From NCBI GenBank assembly GCA_964538875.1, contig CAZIHO010000027.1, positions 1 to 32,182 of the forward strand: DNA of 32,182 nt, read 5' to 3'. The notes beneath the pieces are model-generated. The model saw only the letters and a list, made by a program, of their open reading frames with translations, was not told the DNA's origin and searched no databases. The stretch's first letter is position 1. Each line of letters starts with the position of its first letter. This document shows, one piece after another, positions 7,459-15,271 of this stretch. The position numbers and the translations under genes were made by a program. This DNA comes from CAZIHO01 sp964538875. Lineage in GTDB: Bacteria > Pseudomonadota > Gammaproteobacteria > Chromatiales > Chromatiaceae.

Positions 7459-8259
7459 CTAGAACAGGGAGGTGCTCAGTTCCTTGACGGCGGCCAGCAT
7501 TTCCGCTTCATCGGTGAGGGGTTCGGCGATGCAGGCGCGGCAGGCAGTGACCGGCGCCACGCCGGAGGCGATCAATTTGGCCGCGTGCACCAATAGCCGG
7601 GTCGAGGCGCCTTCGTCCAGGCCCTGACCCTTGAGATTGCGCGTCATGCGGGCGAATTTGACCAAGGCGGAGGCGGTGTCGGCGCCAATGCCCGATTCCT
7701 GCTGGATGATCCTTTGCTCCAGATGGGCTTCCGGGTAACCGAACTCTAGCGCCACGAAGCGTTGCCGGGTGGACTGCTTGAGGTCCTTGAGCACGCTTTG
7801 GTAACCGGGGTTGTAGGAAATCGCCAGGCAGAATTCCGGGCCAGCGGCCAGGAGTTCCCCCAATTTTTCCATGGGCAGCACCCGGCGGTCGTCCGCGAGG
7901 GGATGGATGACCACTGTGGTGTCCTTGCGGGCTTCCACGATTTCATCCAGGTAACAGATGCCACCCACCCGCACCGCCCGGGCCAGGGGGCCATCCGCCC
8001 ACACCGTCTCGCCGCCCTTGACCAGGAAGCGACCCACCAGATCCGCCGCCGTCAGGTCGTCATGGCAGGACACGGTCACCAGGGGCCGGCCCAGCCGCCA
8101 GGCCATGTATTCGATAAAGCGAGTCTTGCCGCAGCCGGTGGGGCCCTTGAGCAGCAGGGGCAGGCGGTTGCGATAGGCTGCCTCGAAGACCTCCACCTCG
8201 TCCCCCAGGGGTTCGTAGTAGGGTTGTTGCGCGATCAAGTAGGTATCTGAGCCAATCAC
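7459..8259 (-). CDS. cbbQ: CbbQ/NirQ/NorQ-family MoxR-type AAA+ ATPase
   Basis: This is a cytosolic AAA+ ATPase. CbbQ/NorQ proteins remodel or activate metalloenzymes (Rubisco, nitric oxide reductase and others) together with a vWA-domain partner (CbbO/NorD). Walker A is GPTGCGKT (about residues 39-46) and Walker B is ICYLDE (Asp105, Glu106). The family blocks VSCHDDLTAADLVGR, DTTVVIHPLADDRRVLP, ISYNPGYQSVLKDLKQSTRQRF and RNLKGQGLDEGASTRLL are all present. I chose the GTG at 8259 because GAGGAG lies 9 nt upstream and the resulting 266 aa is the normal family length. The frame stays open to another GTG at 8325, which would add 22 unrelated residues. No cbbO/norD, Rubisco or norCB is in the window. 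The nearest neighbour is the divergent qmo operon, so its client is unknown. Confidence 0.9.
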   Translation of the reverse strand: MIGSDTYLIAQQPYYEPLGDEVEVFEAAYRNRLPLLLKGPTGCGKTRFIEYMAWRLGRPLVTVSCHDDLTAADLVGRFLVKGGETVWADGPLARAVRVGGICYLDEIVEARKDTTVVIHPLADDRRVLPMEKLGELLAAGPEFCLAISYNPGYQSVLKDLKQSTRQRFVALEFGYPEAHLEQRIIQQESGIGADTASALVKFARMTRNLKGQGLDEGASTRLLVHAAKLIASGVAPVTACRACIAEPLTDEAEMLAAVKELSTSLF

Positions 8260-8508
8260 CCGGTCAGTCTCCTCGGGTTGGGACGGATGTCCAGTGGGGT
8301 GGAACGAAGCCCCATAAACGGGCACTCGTCCACTTATATGAAAATTTGATGGGCTAGCTATTGGAAGCAGGTAGCCAACCAGAGTACATTAACGAACGCT
8401 AATTTTCCCTTGAAAACATCCTGAAATCAATAGCCTAGCATCTAAGTCAACAATTGCGGTGGCTGTTCAGGCGAGCTGGACCTATTCCGCGACGACGGAG
8501 GAAAGTCA
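8260..8508. promoter_or_regulatory. Divergent control region of cbbQ and qmoA
   Basis: This 249-nt gap is clearly richer in A/T than the surrounding DNA, especially 8330-8450. It must hold the promoters for both divergent genes. A TTGAAA (8410) and several TA-rich hexamers are visible, but I found no -35/-10 pair with good spacing. A strong ribosome site, GGAGGAAAG, sits just before the qmoA ATG. Confidence 0.5.
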
Positions 8509-9795
8509 ATGACCGAGATCATCGCAACCAACCAGACCATCCTGGTCGTCGGTGGAGGGATCAGCGGAATGACCGCTGCCCTGGAAGCCGCAGAGACCGG
8601 GAAACGGGTGGTGATGGTTGAGAAGCGCCCGTACCTGGGGGGCCGCGTATCCCAGTTGTATAAGTATTTCCCCAAGCTGTGCTTCCCAACTTGTGGGTTG
8701 GAGATCAACCAACGCCGGGCCAAGATGAACCCGAATCTGGACATCCTGACCATGGCGGAAGTGACCGGCATCGAGGGTCGCGCAGGTGACTACAAGGTCC
8801 AGGTCAAGATCAGCCCCCGTTACGTGAACCAGAACTGCACCGGCTGCGGTGAGTGCGCCAAGGCGGTGAGCGCCGAATTCGACGACGAGTTCAACTATAA
8901 CCTGGGCAAGCGCAAGGGCGCCTATCTGCCCTACCGGATGGCCCACCCGCAGCGCTATGTGCTGGACCCCCGCATCATCGGCACCCCGGACGGCGACGCA
9001 GCCAAGCAGGCTTGCAAATACGGCGCCGTGGACCTGGAGATGGCCGAGGAGACCCTGACCATCCCCTGTGGCGCGGTGATTTTCGCCACCGGCTGGCGTC
9101 CCTACGACGCCAACAAGATCCAGCCCTACGGCTACGATCGCTATCCCAACGTTATCACCAACGTGGAATTCGAACGCTTGGCCGACCCCCTGGGTCCCAC
9201 GGGCGGCAAGATCCAGCGGCCGTCGGATGGCAAGGAGGCCAAAAAAATCGCCTTTATCCAGTGCGCCGGGTCCCGGGACAAGAATCATTTGCTGCACTGT
9301 TCCCGCATCTGCTGCATGGCCAGCCTCAAGCAGACTACCTATGTGCTGGAGGCGTATGGTGACCAGGCGGAAGTGAACATCTACTACATCGACATCCGGT
9401 CCATCGACCGCTTCGAGGACTTTTACGCCAAGGTCAAGGCGAACAAGAACGTCAAGTTCATCAAGTCCAAGGTGGCGTCCATCCAGGTCAATGGCAACAA
9501 CGGCAATCCGGTGTTACACGGGGTTGATACCGAGGGTTATGTCCGCTACGCGGAGGAGCACGACCTGGTGGTGCTGGCGGTGGGCATGGAGCCGAGCCTG
9601 GATGCCGCACGCTTGCCGATCCAGATCAAAGTGAACTTGGAAGGCTTCATCGAGCCGGCGCCGGAAAACGGCGGGGTGTTCGCGGCGGGTAGCGCGGCGG
9701 ACGCGCTGGACGTGAACCGGGCGGTACAGCACGCCACCGGCGCGGCCCTGCGGGCCATCCAAGTGGTGAACCGGGTTGCGGGTCAGGAGGGTTGA
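8509..9795 (+). CDS. qmoA: Quinone-interacting oxidoreductase subunit QmoA (HdrA-like flavoprotein)
   Basis: The 428-aa flavoprotein resembles the HdrA fold. An N-terminal FAD site, VVGGGISGMTAALEAA (about 13-28), is followed by EKRPYLGGR. A Cys cluster CTGCGEC (110, 113, 116) with Cys169, and the HdrA-type motif QCAGSRD...HCSRICCM (252-269), mark iron-sulfur ligation. The second nucleotide-binding part ends in GGVFAAGSAADALDVNRAVQHATGAA. In sulfate reducers and sulfur oxidisers Qmo links the quinone pool to APS reductase. In an oxidiser it would take electrons released when AMP and sulfite are converted to APS. The start is firm: GGAGGAAAG precedes the ATG. It is the first gene of qmoA-qmoB-hdrC-hdrB, with qmoB starting 3 nt after its stop. 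Confidence 0.93.
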   Translation: MTEIIATNQTILVVGGGISGMTAALEAAETGKRVVMVEKRPYLGGRVSQLYKYFPKLCFPTCGLEINQRRAKMNPNLDILTMAEVTGIEGRAGDYKVQVKISPRYVNQNCTGCGECAKAVSAEFDDEFNYNLGKRKGAYLPYRMAHPQRYVLDPRIIGTPDGDAAKQACKYGAVDLEMAEETLTIPCGAVIFATGWRPYDANKIQPYGYDRYPNVITNVEFERLADPLGPTGGKIQRPSDGKEAKKIAFIQCAGSRDKNHLLHCSRICCMASLKQTTYVLEAYGDQAEVNIYYIDIRSIDRFEDFYAKVKANKNVKFIKSKVASIQVNGNNGNPVLHGVDTEGYVRYAEEHDLVVLAVGMEPSLDAARLPIQIKVNLEGFIEPAPENGGVFAAGSAADALDVNRAVQHATGAALRAIQVVNRVAGQEG

Positions 9796-9798
9796 TCA

Positions 9799-12048
9799 GT
9801 GGCTGACGTAAAGAAAATGGCCGGTTATATCTGCACCGGCTGCGGAATCGGGGAACGTCTGGACGTTCGCGGCCTGGAACAGGTCGCCACCCGCGAGGGC
9901 AAGATGCAACTGTGCCGCAAGCACGAGATGCTGTGCGGGCCGGAAGGCGTGCAACTGATTCGCAACGATATCGAGCAGGAAGGCGTGACCCATGTCATGA
10001 TCGCCGCCTGTTCCCGGCGCGCCAAGGTGGAGGCCTTCTGGTTTCCCCAGGTGGCCATGACCCGGGCCAATTTGCGGGAAGGCGTCATCTGGTTGCGGCC
10101 GGATGACCCGGACAACACTGAGACCACCCAGGAAATGGCGGAAGACTACATCCGCATGGCCTGCGCCGAGGCGAAGTTCGTCAACTTGCCCCAGTCGTCC
10201 AGGGAACAGGGTCTTAATCGCCAGGTGCTGGTAGTCGGTGGCGGTGTCACCGGCATGACCGCAGCCCTGGAACTGGCGGCGGCCGGCTATGGCGCCACCA
10301 TCGTTGAGAAGAGCGGTGCCCTCGGCGGTCACGCCGCCCAGTTGGTCAAAAAGGTGCCGAGCCGCTCCCCCTACGGGGAACCGGAAGATACCGGCGTGGC
10401 GGACCTGATCGCCCAGGTGCAGGCCAGTGATCGCATCAAGGTGCACCTCAACAGCAGCCTGAGCCGTACCTCCGGCGCGCCGGGCCGGTTCGCGGCGGAC
10501 ATCACCGCCGAGTCCGGTTCCACCACCACCGACAATTTCGGCGCCATCATCCAGGCCACCGGCTTCATTCCCTACGATGCTGACAAGGTGCCGGAGTTTG
10601 CCCATGGCAAGACCCCGGACGTGGTCACCAACCTAGAGTTAGAAGCCCTGGTCAAGGCGGCCAACGGTGGTCCCATCAAGCGGCCGTCGGACGGCAAGCC
10701 GGTGGAGGCGGTGGCGTTTGTGCAATGCGCCGGCCAGCGTTCCACGGCGCCCGGCCATCTGCCCTACTGCTCCGGCTTCTGCTGTACCACCTCCATCAAG
10801 CAGGCCCTGTACTTCAAGAGCCAAAATCCCGGCTGCGATACCACGGTGCTGTTCAGCGACCTGCGTACTCCCGGCGCCGCTGGCGAGGACTTCTACCGGG
10901 CCGCCCAGGACCAGCAGGTGACCTTTGCCAAGGGTCAGGTGTCAGCGGTGGTGCCTGGCGCCAAGCTCAAGGTGCAATTCAAGGACCTGATCCTCAACGA
11001 GGATACCTCCATGGACGTGGACCTAGTGGTGCTGGCCACCGGCATGGTGCCCAACGTGGGTCCCGATCCCTACGCCCAGCTGGCGGTGGAGCAGGCGGAA
11101 ACCCCGGAGGCCAAGGCCGAGGCCCAGGCGCGTCTGGAAGGGGCGCCTCCCTCGATTCTCAATCTGGACTACCGGCAGGGTACCGACCTGCCGCAGCTCA
11201 AGTGGGGCTTCGCGGATTCCCACTTCATCTGCTTCCCCTACGAGACCCGTCGTACCGGCATTTACGCGGCCGGTCCGGTGCGCCGGCCCATGGATATGGT
11301 GCAGGCCCGGGATGACGCCGCCGGAGCCGCCATGAAGGCGATTCAATCCCTGGAGGGCGCCGCCGGTGGATCGGCCATGCATCCGCGGGTGGGCGACTTG
11401 AGCTATCCCCGCTTCCGCAAGGAAGGTTGTACCCAGTGCAAGCGCTGCACCGTGGAATGCCCGTTCGGCGCCATCAACGAGGACGAGAAAAAGTATCCGG
11501 TGTTCAACGAGGCCCGTTGCCGGCGTTGCGGAACCTGTATGGGCGCCTGCCCGGTGCGGGTCATCTCCTTCGACAACTACTCCATCGACTCCGTGGGCCA
11601 GCAGCTCAAGAGCGTCAACATGCCGGATGAGTTCTCGGAGAAGCCCCGCATCCTGGTGCTGGCCTGCGAGAACGATGCCTATCCGTCCCTGGACATGGCG
11701 GCCATGAGTGGGGCCCAGATGACGCCGTTCGCCCGGGTCATTCCGGTGCGTTGCCTCGGTTCCGTGAGCCTCTCCTGGATCACCGACGCCCTGAACAGTG
11801 GCTATGACGGCATTGTTCTCATGGGTTGCCGGCGGGATGACGACTACCAGTGCCATTTCGTGCGCGGTTCGGCCATCGCGGCGGAGCGCCTGAGCAAGGT
11901 GGGTGACACCCTCAAGTCCCTCAACCTGGAACCGGAACGGGTGGTGGTCCACGAGGTTGCCATTACCGACGTCCAGCGCACCCCGCGCCTCATCAACGAG
12001 ATGGCGGAGACGATTCAGAAGGTTGGCATGAGCCCCTTCAAGTTCTAG
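9799..12048 (+). CDS. qmoB: Quinone-interacting oxidoreductase subunit QmoB (HdrA/MvhD-like)
   Basis: This 749-aa protein has an N-terminal Cys-containing segment (CTGC, LCRKHEMLCG), an FAD-binding site VVGGGVTGMTAALELAAAGY (about 145-164), and an HdrA-type QCAGQRS...YCSGFCCTTSIKQ motif. Two [4Fe-4S] ferredoxin motifs follow (Cys544/547/550/554 and Cys574/577/580/584). A C-terminal MvhD/FrhD-like domain (about 600-745) carries LACENDAYPSLD, VRCLGSVSLSWITDAL and MGCRRDDDYQCHF. This order is that of QmoB. It probably forms the cytoplasmic flavin/FeS core with QmoA and the contact to APS reductase. The start is GTG at 9799, set by AGGAGG at 9785-9790. A hairpin at 12056-12075 separates it from the next gene. 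Confidence 0.93.
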   Translation: MADVKKMAGYICTGCGIGERLDVRGLEQVATREGKMQLCRKHEMLCGPEGVQLIRNDIEQEGVTHVMIAACSRRAKVEAFWFPQVAMTRANLREGVIWLRPDDPDNTETTQEMAEDYIRMACAEAKFVNLPQSSREQGLNRQVLVVGGGVTGMTAALELAAAGYGATIVEKSGALGGHAAQLVKKVPSRSPYGEPEDTGVADLIAQVQASDRIKVHLNSSLSRTSGAPGRFAADITAESGSTTTDNFGAIIQATGFIPYDADKVPEFAHGKTPDVVTNLELEALVKAANGGPIKRPSDGKPVEAVAFVQCAGQRSTAPGHLPYCSGFCCTTSIKQALYFKSQNPGCDTTVLFSDLRTPGAAGEDFYRAAQDQQVTFAKGQVSAVVPGAKLKVQFKDLILNEDTSMDVDLVVLATGMVPNVGPDPYAQLAVEQAETPEAKAEAQARLEGAPPSILNLDYRQGTDLPQLKWGFADSHFICFPYETRRTGIYAAGPVRRPMDMVQARDDAAGAAMKAIQSLEGAAGGSAMHPRVGDLSYPRFRKEGCTQCKRCTVECPFGAINEDEKKYPVFNEARCRRCGTCMGACPVRVISFDNYSIDSVGQQLKSVNMPDEFSEKPRILVLACENDAYPSLDMAAMSGAQMTPFARVIPVRCLGSVSLSWITDALNSGYDGIVLMGCRRDDDYQCHFVRGSAIAAERLSKVGDTLKSLNLEPERVVVHEVAITDVQRTPRLINEMAETIQKVGMSPFKF

Positions 12049-12055
12049 GTCTGAG

Positions 12056-12075
12056 CCTGGGTGGTGAAACCCAGG
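12056..12075 (+). repeat. Intercistronic hairpin between qmoB and hdrC
   Basis: CCTGGGT (12056-12062) pairs with ACCCAGG (12069-12075) around a 6-nt loop, beginning 8 nt after the qmoB stop. It is the only large gap (75 nt) in this otherwise tight operon. It may protect or process the mRNA, or partially terminate it, and so set the ratio of QmoAB to HdrCB. Confidence 0.5.
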
Positions 12076-12123
12076 TCCAGGTCGCGTCGGGGTAAGCAGA
12101 GCAACCCTTCAGGGGAACCGAAT

Positions 12124-12747
12124 ATGACGAATCTGAACACAGCGATGGTCGAGAAGTATCGCACCAACTTCCTCAAGGAAGTGGAGGCGAATGTGGAGGA
12201 AGGCGAGTGGGTGCGCATGTGCATGCAATGCGGTGTCTGCTCTGGGTCCTGCCCCATGGGTCCCCACTGGGCCCATCCGCCCCAGGAAATCTTCATGCTG
12301 ATCCGGGCCGGCAAGCGGGAGGAAGTGCTGACTTCCGAGTCCATGTGGATGTGCACCTCTTGCTACAACTGTATCGTGCGTTGTCCGCGGGGTTTGCCCA
12401 TCACCCACATCATGCACGGTCTGGCCCACTATGCGAAGCGCCTGGGCCTGGTGCCCAAGGAGCAGCCTACTGCCAAGTTCGCCCAGATGTTTTGGGACAA
12501 CTTGATGAAGAAGGGACGGGTCAATGAGTTGAAACTAGGCCTGGCCCTCTACTTCATGAATGGCTTCGCCGAAGGGCTCAAGGTGGCCATGGCCCAGAAG
12601 GACCTTGGACTCGCCATGATGAAGACCAAGCGCATGAATCCCATGGAGATCCTCGGTGGCCACGGGCTCAAGGACCTGAGCGGCTTCCAAAAAATCATCC
12701 GCAAGGCTCAAGAACTGGAAGACGCCCGCGTGGCGAAGAACGGCTAG
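12124..12747 (+). CDS. hdrC: HdrC-like iron-sulfur subunit (in place of QmoC N-domain)
   Basis: The 207-aa soluble iron-sulfur protein has two [4Fe-4S] motifs, CMQCGVCSGSCP (Cys33/36/39/43) and CTSCYNCIVRCP (Cys77/80/83/87). These are the signature of heterodisulfide reductase subunit C and of the N-terminal part of QmoC. It lacks the heme-b membrane domain that ends true QmoC. I place the start at ATG 12124, preceded by GGGGAA at 6-nt spacing; the frame is open back to a GTG at 12061, but that stretch overlaps the hairpin and is basic and unstructured. In Hdr enzymes this subunit passes electrons between HdrA and HdrB. hdrB follows after 12 nt with its own AGGAGA. Confidence 0.9.
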   Translation: MTNLNTAMVEKYRTNFLKEVEANVEEGEWVRMCMQCGVCSGSCPMGPHWAHPPQEIFMLIRAGKREEVLTSESMWMCTSCYNCIVRCPRGLPITHIMHGLAHYAKRLGLVPKEQPTAKFAQMFWDNLMKKGRVNELKLGLALYFMNGFAEGLKVAMAQKDLGLAMMKTKRMNPMEILGGHGLKDLSGFQKIIRKAQELEDARVAKNG

Positions 12748-12759
12748 AGGAGACACCCC

Positions 12760-13659
12760 ATGGCCAAGTATACATATTCCTTCTATCCCGGGTGTTCCTC
12801 CCAGAAAGGGGCTTCCGCGTCCAATTACCAAGTCTCGGTCCAGGCCATGTGCGAGGTATTGGACGTTCAGTTGAACGAGATCCCGGACTGGAACTGCTGC
12901 GCCGCGTCCATCGGCTACGCCGGCGGTGGCGAACTGCCCCGGATCGCCCTGTCCGCCCGTAACATCGCCCTGTCCGAGCAGCATCTGCCTGGCCAGGACA
13001 TTGTCGCCACCTGCGCCGCTTGCTGGTTATCCACCCGCGAGGCCCAGGAGCGTCTGCACCAGGACAAGGGCCTGTTTGCGGAATGCAATCAGGCGCTGGC
13101 GGAAGCCGGCTTGAAACTCAAGAACGAGACGCCCATCAAGCACATGGTCGAGGTGCTGGTGGAGCAGGTCGGCTACGAAGAAATCAAGTCCAAGGTCAAA
13201 AAGCCCCTGGAAGGCATTAAGATCGCGGGTTACGTAGGTTGCCAGACCAACCGGCCGTTTGGCATCGCCGGCGAGTCATTTGAAAATCCGGTCTATCTGG
13301 ACAAGCTGGTGGACACCCTGGGTGGTGAGTCCATCCCCACCTATGAGAAGAAGGTGCAATGCTGCGGCGGCGCCCTGGCGTTCTCGGAGCCCCAAAAGTC
13401 CCAGGCCCTCATCAAGGGCATCATCGAAGCCGCCTACGACCATGGAGCGGACCTGATCGTCACCCCCTGCCCGGTGTGTCAGATGAATGTGGAGGTCTAT
13501 CAGGACCAAATCAACGCGACCTACGGCACTAAGTTCTCCATGCCTGTGGTCTATTACTCGACCCTGATGGCGGTGGCGTTCGGGCGTTCGGCCCAGGACG
13601 CGGCCCTGAATGGTCAGGTGATCCCCGCCAAGCCCCTGGAAAACCTGGCCAAGAAATAG
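12760..13659 (+). CDS. hdrB: HdrB-like subunit with two CCG domains
   Basis: The 299-aa protein contains two complete cysteine-rich (CCG) motifs: Cys12...Cys46-Cys47...Cys85-x2-Cys88, and Cys161...Cys201-Cys202...Cys237-x2-Cys240. In HdrB these bind noncubane [4Fe-4S] clusters and form the disulfide/thiol (or hydride acceptor) site. The first motif reads CCAA rather than CCGG, a minor variant. There are no membrane segments, so the HdrCB module is soluble and how it reaches quinone is not obvious from sequence. It ends the operon and is followed by a strong hairpin at 13680-13704. An sHdr (lipoate-linked sulfur oxidation) assignment is less likely because QmoA and QmoB are clear and no lbpA or hdrA-hdrB2 genes are adjacent. 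Confidence 0.9.
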   Translation: MAKYTYSFYPGCSSQKGASASNYQVSVQAMCEVLDVQLNEIPDWNCCAASIGYAGGGELPRIALSARNIALSEQHLPGQDIVATCAACWLSTREAQERLHQDKGLFAECNQALAEAGLKLKNETPIKHMVEVLVEQVGYEEIKSKVKKPLEGIKIAGYVGCQTNRPFGIAGESFENPVYLDKLVDTLGGESIPTYEKKVQCCGGALAFSEPQKSQALIKGIIEAAYDHGADLIVTPCPVCQMNVEVYQDQINATYGTKFSMPVVYYSTLMAVAFGRSAQDAALNGQVIPAKPLENLAKK

Positions 13660-13679
13660 GCCAAACCTGCCTTTTGCAA

Positions 13680-13704
13680 CCGCCCCGCCGCCTTGGCGGG
13701 GCGG
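13680..13704 (+). terminator. Hairpin terminator of the qmo-hdr operon
   Basis: A perfect 10-bp stem, CCGCCCCGCC (13680-13689) and GGCGGGGCGG (13695-13704), with a 5-nt loop starts 20 nt past the hdrB stop. Only TTCG follows, so the U-tract is weak, but stem strength and position fit a terminator. Confidence 0.65.
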
Positions 13705-13833
13705 TTCGCCCCACTCACCTGCTGCCGGGTCCCTGTCTGGCCGCCCTCAGGGTCCAGGGGGAGCCTGAGCGGCGTCCCAGCCCCTGCCACATCCTGTATG
13801 CTAGGACCAGCGCGGAATGGGAGGGGGCCGTCC

Positions 13834-14607
13834 ATGCGGCGAGTCGTTTTCAATCAAAAAGGGGGCGTGGGTAAATCCACCATCGCCTGCAATTTGGCGG
13901 CGGTCAGCGCCAGCCGGGGCCGGCGCACCCTCCTAGTGGATCTGGATAGCCAGGCCAACTCGACCCGTTACCTGTTGGGCGCGGCGGCGGACGGTGCGCG
14001 GCCCAATCTGGCGGACTTTTTCAATGATGTGTTGAGTTTTAGGCTGGACCGGGAGGCGGTGCGCGATCTGGCCCGGCCCACCCCGTTCGCCAATCTGGAT
14101 CTGCTGCCGGCCCATCGGGACCTAGACAACTTGCACGACAAGCTGGGTGCCCGCTATAAAATCTTCAAGCTGCGGGACGCCCTGGATCAGTTGAGCCATT
14201 ACCAGGAAATCATCCTGGACACGCCGCCCGCCATGAATTTTTACACCCGTTCGGCGCTGATCGCCGCCAGGGGGTGCTTGATTCCCTTCGACTGCGACGA
14301 TTTTTCCCGCCGGGCCCTCTATCAACTACTGGAGGACTTGGGCGACATTCGGGACGACCTCAACCCGGACCTGCGGGTGGAGGGCATCGTGGTCAACCAA
14401 TTCCAGCCCCAGGCCAACTTGCCCCGCCAGTTGGTGGGTGAGTTGGAGGCGGAGGGTTTGCCCATGCTCAAGACCCATATTTCCACCTCAGTGAAGATCC
14501 GGGAGTCCCATAGCCGTTCCCAGCCCATGGCCTATCTGTTTCCAAGCCACAAGGTCACGCTGCAATTCGCCTCCCTGTGGGACGAGTTGCAGGATTCCTC
14601 TCCCTGA
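13834..14607 (+). CDS. ParA-family ATPase
   Basis: The 257-aa protein opens MRRVVFNQKGGVGKST, the deviant Walker A of ParA/Soj/MinD ATPases (Lys9 and Lys15), followed by LLVDLDSQANSTRYLLG and the Walker B-like IILDTPPAMNFYTRSAL. These proteins use ATP-dependent dimerisation on DNA or membrane to segregate plasmids or chromosomes or to position protein assemblies. The ATG at 13834 is supported by GAGGGGG just upstream; the frame is open further upstream but crosses the qmo-hdr terminator. No parB or parS lies beside it, and the surroundings are chromosomal, so this is probably a stand-alone ParA that positions a cellular cargo. It is followed by a secreted protein of unknown function. Confidence 0.85.
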   Translation: MRRVVFNQKGGVGKSTIACNLAAVSASRGRRTLLVDLDSQANSTRYLLGAAADGARPNLADFFNDVLSFRLDREAVRDLARPTPFANLDLLPAHRDLDNLHDKLGARYKIFKLRDALDQLSHYQEIILDTPPAMNFYTRSALIAARGCLIPFDCDDFSRRALYQLLEDLGDIRDDLNPDLRVEGIVVNQFQPQANLPRQLVGELEAEGLPMLKTHISTSVKIRESHSRSQPMAYLFPSHKVTLQFASLWDELQDSSP

Positions 14608-14711
14608 TGGACCGGACCGATAGCAAGCTGATGCGGTCGTTGCTATAGTGGCGTGGCACCACCGGTGCCGTTCAACCGGCAGGTCCCTGGCCCGATTTGG
14701 AATCTCCGCCC

Positions 14712-15251
14712 ATGACCGTAAAGCCTGCTGGGGTATCCGTCCCGCCCAAGCGCCGGCGCGCCATTGGCGCCTTGCTGCTGGGGTTGGCCACGCCCTGGGC
14801 GCTGGCCGGCTCTGGCATTCCAGGGGAACTCATCGCCAAGTTGCCTAACCCCTGGCCGCCCCAAGGCTGGGCCGAGGAACTGACGTTGCCCATAGGCCGG
14901 CAAACCCAGACCTATCGCTCCGAACCCCAATACCGGGAAGGCTATTTCGGCCAGAATCTCTATCGATCCGCGCCCGGTGGCGCCTTATGGACCGCCAATG
15001 TGCTAATCCAGGACCGGGGGGATCCGGCCGCCGCCTGGCGGGCGGTATCCGCCATTCACCGCTGTCAGGTGCGGGTGCATCTGGGCAACCGGGCCCGTGA
15101 ATGTCGCCACGATCTGGGCGCTCAGCGTTCCAAGACCCTCTATTACCAGGAAGACCGCTTTTACGTCACCCTGCAATTGAGCGGTCCCGGCGATGTCGGC
15201 TATCCGGAATTCAGCCTGGGCCAGATCCGCCAGCCGCCGCCCCGCTGGTGA
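14712..15251 (+). CDS. Exported protein of unknown function (179 aa)
   Basis: I do not recognise a family. The protein starts with a basic stretch and a hydrophobic core (RRRAIGALLLGLATPWALAG), a likely Sec signal peptide cleaved after ALA near residue 32. The mature part is rich in aromatic and charged residues, with two cysteines in RCQVRV and RECRHDL that may form a disulfide. I prefer the ATG at 14712; a TTG at 14697 would add five residues. It lies 104 nt after the ParA gene, with a small hairpin (GGCACC/GGTGCC, 14655-14669) between. It ends 20 nt before the convergent gpmI. Confidence 0.65.
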   Translation: MTVKPAGVSVPPKRRRAIGALLLGLATPWALAGSGIPGELIAKLPNPWPPQGWAEELTLPIGRQTQTYRSEPQYREGYFGQNLYRSAPGGALWTANVLIQDRGDPAAAWRAVSAIHRCQVRVHLGNRARECRHDLGAQRSKTLYYQEDRFYVTLQLSGPGDVGYPEFSLGQIRQPPPRW

Positions 15252-15271
15252 GGAGGCGGCAGCCGGGGGCC

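Noticed and set aside
8506..9297. A 263-codon minus-strand frame opposite qmoA
   Set aside because: It overlaps the start of qmoA completely and has no recognisable motif.
9796..11952. Long minus-strand frames opposite qmoB (9796-10605 and 11023-11952)
   Set aside because: QmoB has all its cofactor motifs on the plus strand; the antisense products show no family motifs.
12124..13659. Reading hdrC-hdrB as part of the sHdr lipoate-linked sulfur oxidation system
   Set aside because: The preceding genes are QmoA and QmoB in motif content and size, and no lbpA, lipoate genes or second hdrB are adjacent. Not fully excluded without phylogeny.
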